Origin: Acidiphilium sp. 37-60-79
Lineage (GTDB): Bacteria > Pseudomonadota > Alphaproteobacteria > Acetobacterales > Acetobacteraceae
DNA: 64,000 bases
Direction of reading: 5' to 3'
Assembly: GCA_002279355.1 (NCBI GenBank)
Contig: NCBV01000006.1
Span: 62,001-126,000 of the forward strand
Part shown: in pieces, positions 19,488 to 30,118 of the stretch
Numbering within the stretch: position 1 is the first letter of the stretch
How the letters are laid out: each line of letters starts with the position of its first letter
Notes under the pieces: model-generated
What the model saw: only the letters and a program-made list of their open reading frames with translations
The model's database searches: none
What the model was told of the DNA's origin: nothing
Program-made: the position numbers and the translations under genes

Positions 19488-20156
19488 CTATGCTGGAGCC
19501 GCAACACCGACCTGACGCAGCACATTTTCAATGGCTTTCGTCACCTCGTCCATCGGCGCCATGCCATCGAGCTTATAAACGAGGTTACGTCCCGCGTAAT
19601 AAGGCAAAATCGGCGCCGTCTGCTCGCGATACGCGACCAACCGACGGCGCACGACATCGGCATTATCATCCGGCCGTTGCGAGAACTCGTTGCCGCCACA
19701 TTTGTCGCAAATGCCATTTTGGGTCGGCGGATGAAAGCTACGATGGTAGCCAGCGCCGCATTTGGCACAGGCAAATCGACCGGAAATGCGCTCGACCAGA
19801 GCCTCTTCATCCACGTCGAGCACGATAACCGCATCCAAATGACGACCAGAGGCAGCGAGCAAATCGTTCAGTGCTTCAGCTTGCGGCACGGTGCGGGGGA
19901 AGCCATCCAGGATCATCCCATGAGCACAATCGGGTTGGCCGAGACGCGATCCGAGCATACGGATTAGAATGCCATCAGACACAAGTTGGCCAGCATCCAT
20001 CACTGCCTTGGCTTCAAGACCAATCGGGGTGCCAGCAGCGACTTCGGCACGCAGCATATCGCCGGTCGCGATATGTTTAGCATGATAGCGATCCTCCAAG
20101 ATGTTCGCCTGGGTGCCTTTGCCGGCTCCGGGCGGTCCTACTAAAATAATATTCAT
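19488..20156 (-). CDS. adk: Adenylate kinase with zinc-binding lid
   Basis: Interconverts 2 ADP and ATP + AMP. It has a P-loop GPPGAGKGTQ (7-16) and the DGFPRTVPQAEAL block. The LID domain carries four cysteines (130, 133, 150, 153, as CAKC and CDKC), the zinc-binding long form. 222 residues. Its ATG overlaps the secY stop by 4 nt, the standard alphaproteobacterial secY-adk arrangement. Confidence 0.97.
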   Translation of the reverse strand: MNIILVGPPGAGKGTQANILEDRYHAKHIATGDMLRAEVAAGTPIGLEAKAVMDAGQLVSDGILIRMLGSRLGQPDCAHGMILDGFPRTVPQAEALNDLLAASGRHLDAVIVLDVDEEALVERISGRFACAKCGAGYHRSFHPPTQNGICDKCGGNEFSQRPDDNADVVRRRLVAYREQTAPILPYYAGRNLVYKLDGMAPMDEVTKAIENVLRQVGVAAPA

Positions 20157-21496
20157 CTCCCGCGTGTCCTTCCTCTGCCTTTTCGAATCAGCCCCTCATA
20201 CTGATGCGCCAACAGATGGGACTGTACTTGGGCGACCGTATCCATGGTCACCGAAACGATAATGAGCAACGACGTGCCACCAAAGTAGAACGGTATATCA
20301 TATTCGCCGATAAGAAACTCGGGAATCAAGCACACGATGCAAAGATAAATCGCACCGATCGTGGTCAACCGGGTAAGCACGGTGTCGAAATATTTCGCGG
20401 TGTTGGCGCCAGGGCGAATGCCCGGCACGAAGCCGCCGTATTTTTTCAGATTATCGGCCGTCTCCTCCGGATTAAATACAACAGCAGTGTAGAAATAGGA
20501 GAAAAAGATAATCAGCGCGGCATACAGAATCATGTAGCCGGGCTGGCCGTGTGAAAGCTGTCGTGCGAGAAATTGGAGCCAGCCAGGGCCGGTGCCTTTC
20601 GAGAACCCGATGATCGTTGCCGGGATCAACAGCAAAGAACTCGCGAAAATCGGTGGAATCACACCTGATGTGTTCACCTTCATTGGCAGATGCGATGAGT
20701 CGCCGCCAAACATGCGGCTGCCAACCTGACGTTTGGGATATTGCACCAACACCCGGCGTTGGGCGCGCTCCATGAACACGACGAAGGCAATGACCAGCAG
20801 GGACACCACGAAAAAGCCGATGACGAACACCGTCGATAATGCGCCAGTGGCGCCGAGTTGCAAAATCCCGGCAACAGCGCCGGGCAAAGCGGCGACGATG
20901 CCGGAGAAAATGATCAGGCTGGACCCATTGCCAATGCCACGTGCGGTAATTTGCTCACCTAACCACATCAGGAACACGGTGCCACCCACCAGCGTAATCA
21001 CGGTGGTGAAAATAAAAAACGGCCCTGGATCGACCACGGCTGGACCAACCGAGCTGTGCAAACTCTCCAACCCGATCGAAATGCCATATGATTGCACCAA
21101 GGCAATCAGCACCGTGAGGTAACGGGTATATTGATTGATTTTCTGCTGGCCGGATTGCCCCTCTTTTTTTAGGGTCTCCAAGCTGGGCACCGCCGCTTGC
21201 ATCAACTGCATGATGATCGAGGCGGAGATGTAGGGCATGATGTTCAGGGCGAACACTGTCATCCGACCCAGCGCGCCGCCCGTAAACATGTTAAACATGC
21301 CCAGCACACCGCCACCATTTTGCGCCATCAGATGCGTCATGACCGTGGCATCGACGCCGGGGACAGGGATATAGGTGCCCAAGCGAAACACAACCAGAGC
21401 GCCGAGGGTGAACCAGATGCGCTGCTTGAGCTCGGTCGCTTTCGCGAAGCTGCCGAGATTCATACTGGAAGCGAGTTGTTCTGCCGCCGACGCCAT
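20153..21496 (-). CDS. secY: Protein translocase channel subunit SecY
   Basis: Forms the Sec protein-conducting pore in the inner membrane. From ATG 21496 (MASAAEQLASS) it has 447 residues and ten predicted membrane segments. Conserved blocks include LGTYIPVPG near the start, GQQKINQYTRYLTV, and the cytoplasmic loop with FVVFMERAQRRVLVQYPKRQ. Nineteen in-frame codons upstream look non-coding, while AGGAGA lies before 21496. It follows rplO after 143 nt. Confidence 0.97.
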   Translation of the reverse strand: MASAAEQLASSMNLGSFAKATELKQRIWFTLGALVVFRLGTYIPVPGVDATVMTHLMAQNGGGVLGMFNMFTGGALGRMTVFALNIMPYISASIIMQLMQAAVPSLETLKKEGQSGQQKINQYTRYLTVLIALVQSYGISIGLESLHSSVGPAVVDPGPFFIFTTVITLVGGTVFLMWLGEQITARGIGNGSSLIIFSGIVAALPGAVAGILQLGATGALSTVFVIGFFVVSLLVIAFVVFMERAQRRVLVQYPKRQVGSRMFGGDSSHLPMKVNTSGVIPPIFASSLLLIPATIIGFSKGTGPGWLQFLARQLSHGQPGYMILYAALIIFFSYFYTAVVFNPEETADNLKKYGGFVPGIRPGANTAKYFDTVLTRLTTIGAIYLCIVCLIPEFLIGEYDIPFYFGGTSLLIIVSVTMDTVAQVQSHLLAHQYEGLIRKGRGRTRGR

Positions 21497-21639
21497 GGGC
21501 TTCTCCTGAACAGTTTCCCGCCGCTCCCGCGACGGGGATCGCACAAACATCAACGGCGCCGATCAGGTTGCTGAACGCAACCTATTTCGGCGCCGCTCGA
21601 TCACTATCATGTGGCGCAAACCGCGTCACGGCAAGAGGC

Positions 21640-22128
21640 TCAGGCTGCAGCCTCTGTCGCCTTGGCCGGGATGCGCGTTTTCACCGAACCGCCCGCCTGC
21701 TCAATCGCCGCAATCGCGCTTACCGACGCGCCAGACACTTCAATGGTAACCTTGCGGGTGATTTCGCCGCGCGCCAACAGGCGAACGCCATCCACCTTTT
21801 TGCCACCATAAAGGCCAGCCGCCCGCAAAACTTCCTCCGTGATCGGCTGCGTCGCGTCGATCTTGCCCGATTCGATCGCGGCATCGAGCTTGCCGAGATT
21901 GACCGCCGCAAATTCCTTGCGATTACGATTATTAAAGCCGCGCTTGGGCAACCGGCGATAAATCGGCAGCTGACCACCCTCGAACCCGTTCAGCGACACG
22001 CCTTCGCGCGCCTTCTGACCCTTCACACCCTTGCCGGAGGTCTTGCCCTTGCCAGACCCAATGCCGCGACCAAGCCGCTTCGACTTCAGGCGCGAACCGG
22101 GATTGTCGCGCAGTTCGTTCAGTTTCAT
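21640..22128 (-). CDS. rplO: 50S ribosomal protein L15
   Basis: 162 residues starting [13 protein letters not shown], with the Gly/Arg-rich segment [17 protein letters not shown] that threads into 23S rRNA and the [18 protein letters not shown] block. Its ATG overlaps the stop of rpmD by one base. Confidence 0.98.
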   Translation of the reverse strand: MKLNELRDNPGSRLKSKRLGRGIGSGKGKTSGKGVKGQKAREGVSLNGFEGGQLPIYRRLPKRGFNNRNRKEFAAVNLGKLDAAIESGKIDATQPITEEVLRAAGLYGGKKVDGVRLLARGEITRKVTIEVSGASVSAIAAIEQAGGSVKTRIPAKATEAAA

Positions 22129-22337
22129 TACGCCAATTCCTCAACCTTGAGCAGATGCGCGACCTTGCGCACCCGGCCCAATACTTCCGGTGTCGCCGTT
22201 AGCTCACGGCTCGCATGCATGCGCCGCAACCCAAGGCCAATCAGCGTTTCACGCTGGCCCGGCTTACGACCAATCGGAGAGCCGGTTTGAGTGACTTTCA
22301 CCCGCTTGCCGGCCATTGGCTCAAAAATATCAGGCAT
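22128..22337 (-). CDS. rpmD: 50S ribosomal protein L30
   Basis: A 69-residue protein from ATG 22337, preceded by AAGGAG about 10 nt upstream; its start overlaps the rpsE end by 8 nt. The L30 core reads [16 protein letters not shown] and [10 protein letters not shown]. An internal ATG at 22316 would remove seven residues but has no ribosome binding site. Confidence 0.95.
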   Translation of the reverse strand: MPDIFEPMAGKRVKVTQTGSPIGRKPGQRETLIGLGLRRMHASRELTATPEVLGRVRKVAHLLKVEELA

Positions 22338-22908
22338 CGACGTGGGTCTCCTTGTCGCGCTTGCCGAACAGATCGGCGACCTTCTTGCCACGGCGCGCTG
22401 CGACCGACCGCGGGCTGGCGCAGTTGGACAGCGCATCGAACGTGGCTTTCACCATATTATGCGGATTGCGGCTACCGAGCGATTTGGCCACCACATCGCC
22501 AATGCCAAGCGTCTCAAACACCGCACGCATCGGACCCCCCGCGATGATGCCAGTACCCGCCGGGGCAGCGCGCAACACCACATGACCGGCGCCGAAGCTG
22601 CCTTCGACATCATGATGCAGCGTGCGCCCTTCGCGCATCGGCACCCGGATCATGCCGCGCTTCGCGCGTTCCGTGGCCTTGCGAATCGCTTCGGGCACTT
22701 CGCGCGCCTTACCGGCGCCGTAGCCAACCCGGCCCTTTTGATCGCCAACCACCACCAATGCCGCAAAGGCGAAGCGACGACCGCCTTTAACCACCTTGGC
22801 AACGCGGTTAATTGTGACCAGCTTGTCGATCAGCTCATCGCCATCGCGATCCCGCTCGCGTTCACGACCCCGACCTTCGCCCCGACCGTCGCGTGGTTCC
22901 CGTGCCAT
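22330..22908 (-). CDS. rpsE: 30S ribosomal protein S5
   Basis: 192 residues. It has an N-terminal Arg/Glu/Asp-rich extension (about 1-25) and then the double-stranded RNA-binding fold, with [16 protein letters not shown] and [18 protein letters not shown]5 takes part in decoding fidelity; the spectinomycin-contact loop ([11 protein letters not shown]) looks wild type. Confidence 0.98.
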   Translation of the reverse strand: MAREPRDGRGEGRGRERERDRDGDELIDKLVTINRVAKVVKGGRRFAFAALVVVGDQKGRVGYGAGKAREVPEAIRKATERAKRGMIRVPMREGRTLHHDVEGSFGAGHVVLRAAPAGTGIIAGGPMRAVFETLGIGDVVAKSLGSRNPHNMVKATFDALSNCASPRSVAARRGKKVADLFGKRDKETHVDA

Positions 22909-22918
22909 GCCCTACTCC

Positions 22919-23284
22919 TTAGAAATCAAGTCCGCTCTCGCGAGCGGCTTCAGCCAGGGCCTTGACCCGACCATGATAAATATAGGCGCCACGATCGAAT
23001 ACGACCTGGGTTACCCCGGCCGCCTTCGCCCGCTCGGCGACCAGCTTGCCCACCGCAGCCGCGGCTTCGCGATCGGCACCGGTGCGCAACTCCGTGCGCA
23101 AACCGGCATCGAGTGAGGAAGCCGCCGCGAGTGTGCGGCCCGCCGCATCGTCGATCACCTGGGCATAGATATGTTTGCCAGAACGAAACACCGATAGGCG
23201 CGGACGCCCGCCGGATTTCTTGCGCAATTGATAGCGCAGCCGCAGCCGCCGACGCGTTTCCTTGTCGCGAGTTGAACTCATCAT
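22919..23284 (-). CDS. rplR: 50S ribosomal protein L18
   Basis: 121 residues that bind 5S rRNA. Core blocks are [18 protein letters not shown] and the C-terminal [22 protein letters not shown]. Two adjacent ATG codons are possible; the first gives an ATGA overlap with the rplF stop. Confidence 0.98.
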   Translation of the reverse strand: MMSSTRDKETRRRLRLRYQLRKKSGGRPRLSVFRSGKHIYAQVIDDAAGRTLAAASSLDAGLRTELRTGADREAAAAVGKLVAERAKAAGVTQVVFDRGAYIYHGRVKALAEAARESGLDF

Positions 23285-23814
23285 TTCTTTTTGCCTTCCT
23301 TGCGCCGAATCGCCTCGCCCACAAACTTCACACCCTTGCCCTTATAAGGCTCAGGTGGACGATACGCGCGGATCTCAGCAGCAACCTGACCAACCAAACG
23401 CTTGTCGACACCTTCGATTTTAATCAATGTCGGTTTCTCGCAGCTGATTTTGATACCCTCGGGAACCGGGAACACCACATCATGCGAAAAGCCAAGATTC
23501 AGCACCAAATTCGGCCCCTGCACGGCTGCGCGAAAACCAGTGCCGTTAATTTCCATCGTCTTGGCGTAGCCTTCCGACACGCCCTTGACCATGTTGGCAA
23601 CCACCGCACGGGTGGTGCCCCACATCATACGGCCCATACGCTCATTGCCACGCGGCTTGACCGAGAATTTACCATCCTCAATCTTGGCCTCGACCGCATC
23701 ATGAATCGGCGTTGTGAGAACGCCTAACTTGCCCTTCGCGGTCAGCACGCCACTGGCCATGCTGACATCAACCCCTTTCGGGATCTCGACCGGATATTTA
23801 CCAACCCGTGACAT
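23281..23814 (-). CDS. rplF: 50S ribosomal protein L6
   Basis: 177 residues beginning [15 protein letters not shown], with two repeated L6 folds and the C-terminal signature [13 protein letters not shown], near the GTPase-associated centre. Overlaps rplR by 4 nt. Confidence 0.98.
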   Translation of the reverse strand: MSRVGKYPVEIPKGVDVSMASGVLTAKGKLGVLTTPIHDAVEAKIEDGKFSVKPRGNERMGRMMWGTTRAVVANMVKGVSEGYAKTMEINGTGFRAAVQGPNLVLNLGFSHDVVFPVPEGIKISCEKPTLIKIEGVDKRLVGQVAAEIRAYRPPEPYKGKGVKFVGEAIRRKEGKKK

Positions 23815-23826
23815 CTCGATCGCTCC

Positions 23827-24225
23827 TTAGAAGACCCGGCACAGCACTTCACCGCCGACATTGGCAGCGCGCGCTTCAACATCGCTCATCACGCCGCGCG
23901 GGGTTGAAAGAATAGACACCCCCAGCCCAGCATAGACGCGCGGCAATTCGCGGATTTTGGAATAAACCCGCCGTCCCGGACGCGACACACGGTGGATTTC
24001 CTTAATCACCGGCTCGCCTTCGTTATATTTCAGCTCAATGCGGAACTGCGCCACGCCAGGGCGCAGCTCTTCCTTGGCAAAGCCGCGAATAAAACCTTCG
24101 CGCTTCAACACATCAAGCACATTTGCGCGCAGATGGGACGCCGGCGCAACACATGCCGCCTGACGGGCCCGCTGGGCGTTACGGATACGGGTGAGCATGT
24201 CACCCAAGGGATCGGACATCGACAT
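23827..24225 (-). CDS. rpsH: 30S ribosomal protein S8
   Basis: 132 residues from ATG 24225 ([18 protein letters not shown]), preceded by GAGGA. The longer in-frame stretch reaches into rpsN and has no resemblance to S8. The C-terminal block [14 protein letters not shown] is typical. In E. coli, S8 represses the spc operon at rplE; no such site was looked for in detail here. Confidence 0.97.
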   Translation of the reverse strand: MSMSDPLGDMLTRIRNAQRARQAACVAPASHLRANVLDVLKREGFIRGFAKEELRPGVAQFRIELKYNEGEPVIKEIHRVSRPGRRVYSKIRELPRVYAGLGVSILSTPRGVMSDVEARAANVGGEVLCRVF

Positions 24226-24238
24226 TGCAGATCCTCGC

Positions 24239-24544
24239 TTACCAGCTCGCCTTGACCATGCCGGGAATCTGCCCAGCACTGGCAAGATCACGCAACGCGA
24301 TGCGGCATAGTTTGAATTTCCGATAATTGCCGCGCGAACGCCCGGTCAATTCGCAACGCAACCGCACCCGATCCTTCGCGCCATTGCGCGGGAGTTGGGC
24401 GAGTTTCAACGTCGCATCGAACCGGTCCTCGACCGGCAACGTGCGATCCATGACAATCGCCTTAAGCGCGGCACGCTTGCCGGCATCACGCTTGGCCATC
24501 TTCGCCCGCATATTATTCCGATTGACCTGAGAGGTCTTCGCCAT
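24239..24544 (-). CDS. rpsN: 30S ribosomal protein S14, zinc-independent form
   Basis: 101 residues, the long C-minus form: there are no CxxC pairs, and the conserved C-terminal block is [19 protein letters not shown]. It does not depend on zinc, so no Zur-linked paralogue switching is implied. It lies between rplE and rpsH. Confidence 0.97.
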   Translation of the reverse strand: MAKTSQVNRNNMRAKMAKRDAGKRAALKAIVMDRTLPVEDRFDATLKLAQLPRNGAKDRVRLRCELTGRSRGNYRKFKLCRIALRDLASAGQIPGMVKASW

Positions 24545-24631
24545 CGTTTCTATCCTCCGGAACCTGCCGGCATCACCCGGCGGTTTTCCATAAACGCGTG
24601 TACCTGTGTCGAAAAACTCAAACGCTGCCGC

Positions 24632-25192
24632 TCACGATGCGAAAGGTAGGTCAAAACCCTTGAGCAGGGCCTTGGCCTCAGCATCGCTGCGCGCGGTCGT
24701 CACGAACACGATGTCCATGCCGCGCGTTGCGTCCACTTTGTCATAGGCGATTTCAGGGAACACCATTTGCTCCTTGAGACCCATGGCGAAATTGCCGCGC
24801 CCATCAAAACCTTTGCCCGCCGGCAGCCCGCGAAAATCGCGCACACGCGGCAAGGCGATGGTCACCAGACGGTCGAGGAATTCATACATGCGCTCGCGGC
24901 GCAGCGTCACCTTACAACCAATCGGCAGACCTTCGCGGATTTTGAACCCCGCAATCGCCTTCTTGGCCACTGTTTTCACCGGCTTTTGACCGGCGATCAA
25001 GGTGAGTTCAGCAACCGCCGCATCCAGCTTTTTCTGGTCCGCCGCAGCTTCGCCGACACCCATATTGATGACAATTTTCTCCAGCTTCGGTACCTGCATC
25101 GGGTTGGTGTAGCCGAATTCCTTTTGCAAGGCTGGCTTCACCACCGTCTCATAATGGGCCCGCAACCGGGTCACTTCACGTGTCTCGCTCAT
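24632..25192 (-). CDS. rplE: 50S ribosomal protein L5
   Basis: 186 residues from ATG 25192, preceded by GAAGG 8 nt upstream; a GTG three codons earlier is possible. It has the blocks [18 protein letters not shown], the [11 protein letters not shown] segment and the C-terminal [10 protein letters not shown]. It binds 5S rRNA and contacts P-site tRNA. Confidence 0.97.
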   Translation of the reverse strand: MSETREVTRLRAHYETVVKPALQKEFGYTNPMQVPKLEKIVINMGVGEAAADQKKLDAAVAELTLIAGQKPVKTVAKKAIAGFKIREGLPIGCKVTLRRERMYEFLDRLVTIALPRVRDFRGLPAGKGFDGRGNFAMGLKEQMVFPEIAYDKVDATRGMDIVFVTTARSDAEAKALLKGFDLPFAS

Positions 25193-25203
25193 CACTGTCA
25201 CCT

Positions 25204-25467
25204 TCAGCCGTCGATCACCGAGTCGCTCCGACGAGCAACCCGAACCTTGCGACCATCCTCAAGGGTGCGGAAACCAACGCGAGTTGGCTTGCCGGACTCC
25301 GGATCGATCAACGCCACGTTCGACAAATCGATCGCCCGTTCGCGCTCAATAATGCCGCCCGGCTCACCCATGCCCTTCGGCTTGGTATGGTGCTTGGCAC
25401 CCTGGCGACCTTTGTCGGCGCCCGAGATCACCACGACTTTATCGCCCTTACGAATACGTGCCGCCAT
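25204..25467 (-). CDS. rplX: 50S ribosomal protein L24, internally shortened
   Basis: Assembly-initiator protein of the large subunit. Only 87 residues, whereas the family is usually 100-107. The N-terminus ([19 protein letters not shown]) and the C-terminal half ([20 protein letters not shown] onward) match L24 closely. Between them, the strands that normally read like VLRVLP...VVVEGVN are missing: the chain runs from GRQG directly to AKHHTKPKG. This removes about 18-20 residues, in frame, from the KOW region. It could be a true lineage deletion or an assembly error. Flanking genes and spacing are normal. Confidence 0.93.
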   Translation of the reverse strand: MAARIRKGDKVVVISGADKGRQGAKHHTKPKGMGEPGGIIERERAIDLSNVALIDPESGKPTRVGFRTLEDGRKVRVARRSDSVIDG

Positions 25468-25468
25468 G

Positions 25469-25837
25469 TCACAGCACCTCCGGCGCGAGAGAAATAATTT
25501 TCATGAATTTGCGCGCACGCAATTCACGCGTAACCGGCCCAAAAATACGCGTGCCAATCGGCTCCATCTGCTTATTGATCAGCACCGCGGCGTTACGATC
25601 AAAGCGGATCACGCTGCCATCGGCCCGACGCACGCCATAGGCAGTGCGTACGATGACGGCTTGATGCACGTCGCCTTTTTTGACCTTGCCACGCGGGATC
25701 GCGTCCTTCACCGACACCACGATCACATCGCCGACCGAAGCGGTCTTACGCTTCGAGCCGCCGAGCACCTTGATGCACTGAACCCGACGGGCTCCGGAAT
25801 TATCGGCAACGTCCAGATTGGATTCGACGATAATCAT
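25469..25837 (-). CDS. rplN: 50S ribosomal protein L14
   Basis: 122 residues from ATG 25837 ([20 protein letters not shown]), the invariant L14 start; the frame runs 17 codons further but that stretch is inside rpsQ. Contacts L19 and inter-subunit bridge B8. One base separates it from rplX. Confidence 0.98.
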   Translation of the reverse strand: MIIVESNLDVADNSGARRVQCIKVLGGSKRKTASVGDVIVVSVKDAIPRGKVKKGDVHQAVIVRTAYGVRRADGSVIRFDRNAAVLINKQMEPIGTRIFGPVTRELRARKFMKIISLAPEVL

Positions 25838-25838
25838 T

Positions 25839-26117
25839 TCAGGCTCCCTGTGCTGCGACGTCGGGCTGGGCGGCAAGCGCCGCGCCATTCCGCTCGGTTA
25901 CCGTCCAGGTCTTGCGCTTGCTGATCGGCGCGCATTCTTCAATGCGAACCTGATCGCCAATGGCGCAAATATTCGCCTCGTCATGCGCCGCGTATTTCTT
26001 TGAACGGCGAATAAACTTCTTATACAGCGGATGCATGACGCGACGCTCGACAAGAACCGTGACGGTCTTGTCCATTTTGTCGCTCACGACCCGCCCAGTT
26101 AGGACGCGTTTCGGCAT
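25839..26117 (-). CDS. rpsQ: 30S ribosomal protein S17
   Basis: 92 residues with an OB fold. Signature blocks are [20 protein letters not shown] and [19 protein letters not shown]. One base separates it from rplN. Confidence 0.98.
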   Translation of the reverse strand: MPKRVLTGRVVSDKMDKTVTVLVERRVMHPLYKKFIRRSKKYAAHDEANICAIGDQVRIEECAPISKRKTWTVTERNGAALAAQPDVAAQGA

Positions 26118-26129
26118 CGATCGAACCCC

Positions 26130-26351
26130 TCAAGCCTTCACGGTCGAGCGCGCACGCTCGGCCAAAATGGTCTTCACTCGCGCAACCGATCGCCGAACCT
26201 TGCGAATCTGGCTGGTATTCTCTTGCTGGCCGGTTGCCCGCTGAAAGCGCAGATTCAACTGCTCGCGCTTCAGATCCAACAACAACGCCTCGACCTCATC
26301 GGGGGTTTTCACCCGAATATCGATGGCTTTGTTCAACTCGCCCTTGCTCAT
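26130..26351 (-). CDS. rpmC: 50S ribosomal protein L29
   Basis: A 73-residue helical hairpin from ATG 26351 ([19 protein letters not shown]). The longer open frame lies inside rplP and is not coding. The [20 protein letters not shown] block is the L29 signature. Sits near the tunnel exit, where trigger factor and SRP dock. Confidence 0.97.
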   Translation of the reverse strand: MSKGELNKAIDIRVKTPDEVEALLLDLKREQLNLRFQRATGQQENTSQIRKVRRSVARVKTILAERARSTVKA

Positions 26352-26352
26352 C

Positions 26353-26769
26353 TCAGGACTCCCCGATCCGGGTGACGATTTTGGTGCGAATCGGCAGCTT
26401 CGCCGCGCCCAGCGTGAGCGCTTCACGCGCAATCGGCTCGGCAACGCCGTCGATTTCAAACATGATCCGGCCCGGATGGACACGAGCAACCCAGAATTCC
26501 GGGCTGCCTTTGCCTGAGCCCATACGAACTTCGGCCGGCTTGGTGGAGACCGGCAGATCCGGGAAAATCCGGATCCATACACGGCCAGCACGCTTCATTT
26601 GCCGGGTGATCGCCCGACGAGCTGCCTCGATTTGACGGGCCGTGATGCGCTCCGGCTCCAAGGCTTTCAGGCCATAGGCGCCAAAATTGAGCTGCGTGTT
26701 CCCCTTGGCCAGACCGTGGATACGGCCTTTATGGGCTTTGCGGAATTTCGTGCGCTTGGGTGACAACAT
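26353..26769 (-). CDS. rplP: 50S ribosomal protein L16
   Basis: 138 residues starting [16 protein letters not shown]. Core block [20 protein letters not shown], and the loop near [15 protein letters not shown] that approaches the peptidyl transferase centre. One base from rpmC. Confidence 0.98.
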   Translation of the reverse strand: MLSPKRTKFRKAHKGRIHGLAKGNTQLNFGAYGLKALEPERITARQIEAARRAITRQMKRAGRVWIRIFPDLPVSTKPAEVRMGSGKGSPEFWVARVHPGRIMFEIDGVAEPIAREALTLGAAKLPIRTKIVTRIGES

Positions 26770-26780
26770 ATCCTATCTCC

Positions 26781-27458
26781 TCAGCGCTGCGGCGCCTGTT
26801 CGGCGGCACGGCGGTCTTGCGCCATCGGATCATGCGCCATGATCTCGCCCTTAAAGATCCAAACCTTCACGCCGCATGTGCCATACGTGGTCATGGCGGT
26901 CGCGACGCCGTAATCGATGTCCGCGCGGAGCGTGTGCAACGGCACCCGACCTTCGCGATACCATTCTGCGCGGGCAATTTCGGCGCCACCAAGGCGACCG
27001 CCGCAATTGATCCGAATACCTTGCGCACCCAACCGCATGGCCGATTGCACCGCACGCTTCATGGCGCGGCGGAACGCGACCCGGCGCTCAAGCTGTTGGG
27101 CGATGTTCTCGGCCACCAGCGTTGCATCGATTTCCGGTTTGCGGATCTCGACAATGTTGAGTGACACATCGGCCTTCGCCATGGTCGACAATTCTTTTTT
27201 CAGCGCGTCGATGTCCTGACCCTTCTTGCCGATCACCACGCCCGGACGGGCCGCATAGATGGTGACGCGCGGCTTTTTGCCGGGACGCTCGATGATCACT
27301 TTCGAAATGCCCGCACCCGACAGGCGCTTGCGCAAAAACTCACGCAATTTGAGATCGTCATGCAGCAACGCGGCGTAGTCAGCGCCCGCGTACCAACGGC
27401 TGTCCCAAGTGCGGTTGATGCCGAGCCGAAGCCCGATCGGATTAACCTTGTGACCCAT
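26781..27458 (-). CDS. rpsC: 30S ribosomal protein S3
   Basis: 225 residues beginning [20 protein letters not shown]. It has a KH type II domain (GxxG within [12 protein letters not shown]) and a C-terminal S3 domain ([20 protein letters not shown]). Part of the mRNA entry helicase. Its ATG overlaps the rplV stop by one base. Confidence 0.98.
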   Translation of the reverse strand: MGHKVNPIGLRLGINRTWDSRWYAGADYAALLHDDLKLREFLRKRLSGAGISKVIIERPGKKPRVTIYAARPGVVIGKKGQDIDALKKELSTMAKADVSLNIVEIRKPEIDATLVAENIAQQLERRVAFRRAMKRAVQSAMRLGAQGIRINCGGRLGGAEIARAEWYREGRVPLHTLRADIDYGVATAMTTYGTCGVKVWIFKGEIMAHDPMAQDRRAAEQAPQR

Positions 27459-27934
27459 TACGCTTGCGCCCCTATCGTTTCGGCGGGTTGAGCTGCTGCA
27501 CCGGTCGCGGCTGCCGTGCCAGGACGCTTACGCCCGGCGGCGCGCCGCTCTGCCTTGGTGAGAATGTCGCGCTCGGCGACCACGATGCGCAAATGGCTAA
27601 ACCATTTTTCCACCCGGGCCGCCTTACCGCGACCACGCGCCTGGAACCGGCGCATGACTACGCCGCGCCCAACATCGGCAGTGGTGACAACCAGCCGGTC
27701 GACATCGAGCTGATGGTTATTCTCAGCATTCGCAATGGCGCTTTCCAGCACTTTTTTAACCTGCTGGGCAATGCGCCGCTTGCTGAAGGTCAGCGACGAC
27801 AGCGCGCTACCCGCCGGCAGATTGCGGATCGAGGCGGCGACCAAATTGAGCTTGCGCGGGCTAACGCGAATGTTCCGCAGCACGGCCTCTGATTCGGTTT
27901 CCGCCAACATGCGGGGGTGATTGGGTTTGCTCAT
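27458..27934 (-). CDS. rplV: 50S ribosomal protein L22 with C-terminal extension
   Basis: 158 residues. The L22 core spans about 15-128 ([19 protein letters not shown]; tunnel-lining hairpin containing [17 protein letters not shown]). The last 30 residues are an Ala/Thr/Gly-rich tail absent from E. coli L22 (110 residues). The macrolide-contact loop appears intact. Confidence 0.97.
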   Translation of the reverse strand: MSKPNHPRMLAETESEAVLRNIRVSPRKLNLVAASIRNLPAGSALSSLTFSKRRIAQQVKKVLESAIANAENNHQLDVDRLVVTTADVGRGVVMRRFQARGRGKAARVEKWFSHLRIVVAERDILTKAERRAAGRKRPGTAAATGAAAQPAETIGAQA

Positions 27935-27935
27935 C

Positions 27936-28214
27936 TTAGCCTCGCTTCGCCTTTTTATCGGCCGCGTGGCCGGAGAATGTGCGGGTTGGCGAGAATTCCC
28001 CGAATTTATGGCCCACCATATTTTCGTTCACCTGCACCGGCAGGAATTTCTTGCCGTTATAGACCCCGAAAGTGAGGCCGACGAATTGCGGCAGGATTGT
28101 GGAACGGCGCGACCAGATTTTAATAATCTCGTTGCGACCGGACGCACGTGACGTTTCCGCCTTGCCCAACAAATACCCGTCCACGAACGGGCCTTTCCAT
28201 ACCGAGCGTGACAT
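27936..28214 (-). CDS. rpsS: 30S ribosomal protein S19
   Basis: 92 residues beginning [16 protein letters not shown], with [20 protein letters not shown] and the C-terminal [20 protein letters not shown]. Head protein that pairs with S13. One base from rplV. Confidence 0.98.
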   Translation of the reverse strand: MSRSVWKGPFVDGYLLGKAETSRASGRNEIIKIWSRRSTILPQFVGLTFGVYNGKKFLPVQVNENMVGHKFGEFSPTRTFSGHAADKKAKRG

Positions 28215-28216
28215 GA

Positions 28217-29050
28217 TTAGCCCTTTCCGCTCTTGCGGCGACGGATAATAAGATCATCCGTGCGTTTGTTGCCGCGCGTTTTATACCCTTTGGTCGGCTT
28301 GCCCCACGGCGTGACCGGATGACGACCACCCGACGTGCGCCCTTCGCCACCACCCAACGGGTGATCCACCGGGTTCATCGACACACCACGATTGTGCGGG
28401 CGACGACCCAACCAACGATTACGACCGGCCTTGCCGAGTTGCTGGTTCGAATGGTCCGGATTGGATACCGCCCCGATCGACGCCATGCATTCGCCGCGAA
28501 TCAGGCGAAGCTCACCCGACATCAGCTTAACCTGAGCATAGCCCTGATCTTTGCCGACGAGCTGGGCAAAAGTTCCCGCTGACCGCGCCATTTTACCACC
28601 GGCGCCAGCCTTCAGCTCGATATTGTGAATAATCGTGCCGACCGGGATCGCGGCAAGCGGCATCGCATTACCCGGCTTGATGTCAACTTTCACACCCGAG
28701 ACAACCTCATCGCCCACTTTCAGGCGTTGCGGCGCGAGAATATAGGCCAATTCACCATCAGCATATTTGAGCAGAGCCAGAAACGCCGAACGGTTCGGGT
28801 CATATTCTAGGCGCTCAACCGTCGCAGCAACACCATGCTTGCGGCGCTTGAAATCCACAATACGATAGGTGCGCTTATGTCCGCCGCCCCGGAAATAGCT
28901 TGTGGTGCGACCGTGATTATTGCGCCCGCCCGTAGAATGCTTACCCTCGGTCAATCCTTTGACCGGCTTGCCTTTCCACAACTCGCTGCGCTCGATCAGA
29001 ACGGTGCCGCGAAGGCTCGCCGTGACCGGTTTGAAATGCTTAAGTGCCAT
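28217..29050 (-). CDS. rplB: 50S ribosomal protein L2
   Basis: 277 residues. It has an OB-fold plus SH3-like domain and the C-terminal signature [20 protein letters not shown], whose His lies close to the peptidyl transferase centre. The start [15 protein letters not shown] and the length are normal. Confidence 0.98.
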   Translation of the reverse strand: MALKHFKPVTASLRGTVLIERSELWKGKPVKGLTEGKHSTGGRNNHGRTTSYFRGGGHKRTYRIVDFKRRKHGVAATVERLEYDPNRSAFLALLKYADGELAYILAPQRLKVGDEVVSGVKVDIKPGNAMPLAAIPVGTIIHNIELKAGAGGKMARSAGTFAQLVGKDQGYAQVKLMSGELRLIRGECMASIGAVSNPDHSNQQLGKAGRNRWLGRRPHNRGVSMNPVDHPLGGGEGRTSGGRHPVTPWGKPTKGYKTRGNKRTDDLIIRRRKSGKG

Positions 29051-29064
29051 GTGTCAGCCCTGCC

Positions 29065-29451
29065 TCACGCCAGACGCGCTGTGAAATCGATCGACTGACC
29101 TTCGGCCAGCGTCACGAACGCTTTTTTCACATCCGAACGCACGCCCGGACGCCCTTTGAACTGCTTGGTCTTGCCCTTTTGCACCAGCGTATTTACGCCG
29201 AGCACCTTGACCCCAAACAAACCCTCAACCGCCGCCTTAATCATCGGCTTAGTCGCCTCAAGCGAAACCTTGAACACTACTTGGTTGCGCTCAGACAACG
29301 CTGTCGATTTCTCAGTGATCACCGGACCGCGAATAATATCGAACATTTTTTCGCGCGCGATCACCAAACCCGGTGCTGGCTTGTTGCCACGGGGCGCCGG
29401 CTTGGCTTTTTTCGCGACAATCTTGCTGTCGATTTGCGCCGTATCGCTCAT
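29065..29451 (-). CDS. rplW: 50S ribosomal protein L23 with N-terminal extension
   Basis: 128 residues, whereas typical L23 is about 95-100. The first 35 residues (Lys/Ala/Pro-rich, [13 protein letters not shown]) precede the core, which begins near [15 protein letters not shown]. The core would be a plausible shorter start at Met36, but the ATG at 29451 overlaps the rplD stop (ATGA), which supports the long form. L23 sits at the tunnel exit and binds trigger factor and SRP. Confidence 0.94.
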   Translation of the reverse strand: MSDTAQIDSKIVAKKAKPAPRGNKPAPGLVIAREKMFDIIRGPVITEKSTALSERNQVVFKVSLEATKPMIKAAVEGLFGVKVLGVNTLVQKGKTKQFKGRPGVRSDVKKAFVTLAEGQSIDFTARLA

Positions 29452-30107
29452 GCGGCTTCTCCTGCAACGGCTGCACTTGCCGCGACCGGCTTGCCATCGA
29501 GGCGGGCGGTTAGACCCTCAAGCCCAGCGCGGGTAATCACCAGAACATCATGGTGCAAAATATCATAGACATTGGCACCCACCACCGGCAGCACATCGAT
29601 GCCGATAATGTTGCGGCTGGCGCGCGCAAATCCTTCATCAACCACGTGATCGACCACCAGGGTTTTGCCCCAGCCGAGCTTTTTAAGCTTGCCGTTCAAT
29701 TCGCTGGTTTTTGATACACCGGCCACGCTATCGAGCACGATCAGCTTCCCGTCGCGCGCTTTTTGCGATAACGCCGAGATCAACCCGAGACGGCGGACCT
29801 TTTTATTCAGCGAATAGCCATGATCGCGGACCACTGGACCGTGAACCACACCACCGGTGCGGAACTGCGGGGCGCGCAAGCTGCCTTGACGCGCGCTACC
29901 CGTACCTTTCTGGCGGAACGGCTTTTTCGTGGTGCCCTGCACCTCGCCCATGCCTTTGGTTTTATGCGTGCCAGCCCGGCGCTTTGCGAGCTGCCAATGC
30001 ACAACACGGGCCATAATGTCAGGGCGCGGACGGACGCCAAAATAGGCTTCCGGCAATGTCGCTTTGCCCGCTTGCGCTGCATCCAGCGTTGTGACGTCGA
30101 TTTCCAT
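29448..30107 (-). CDS. rplD: 50S ribosomal protein L4
   Basis: 219 residues from ATG 30107, with AAGGAG at 7 nt. The tunnel loop region reads [20 protein letters not shown] and the domain ends near [15 protein letters not shown]. In E. coli L4 also represses the S10 operon; no leader was identified here. Confidence 0.98.
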   Translation of the reverse strand: MEIDVTTLDAAQAGKATLPEAYFGVRPRPDIMARVVHWQLAKRRAGTHKTKGMGEVQGTTKKPFRQKGTGSARQGSLRAPQFRTGGVVHGPVVRDHGYSLNKKVRRLGLISALSQKARDGKLIVLDSVAGVSKTSELNGKLKKLGWGKTLVVDHVVDEGFARASRNIIGIDVLPVVGANVYDILHHDVLVITRAGLEGLTARLDGKPVAASAAVAGEAA

Positions 30108-30118
30108 CACGATTCTCC

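Noticed and set aside
24767-25924. A 385-codon plus-strand frame opposite rplE-rplX-rplN
   Set aside because: It is antisense to three conserved ribosomal genes, spans their junctions and has no recognisable domain.
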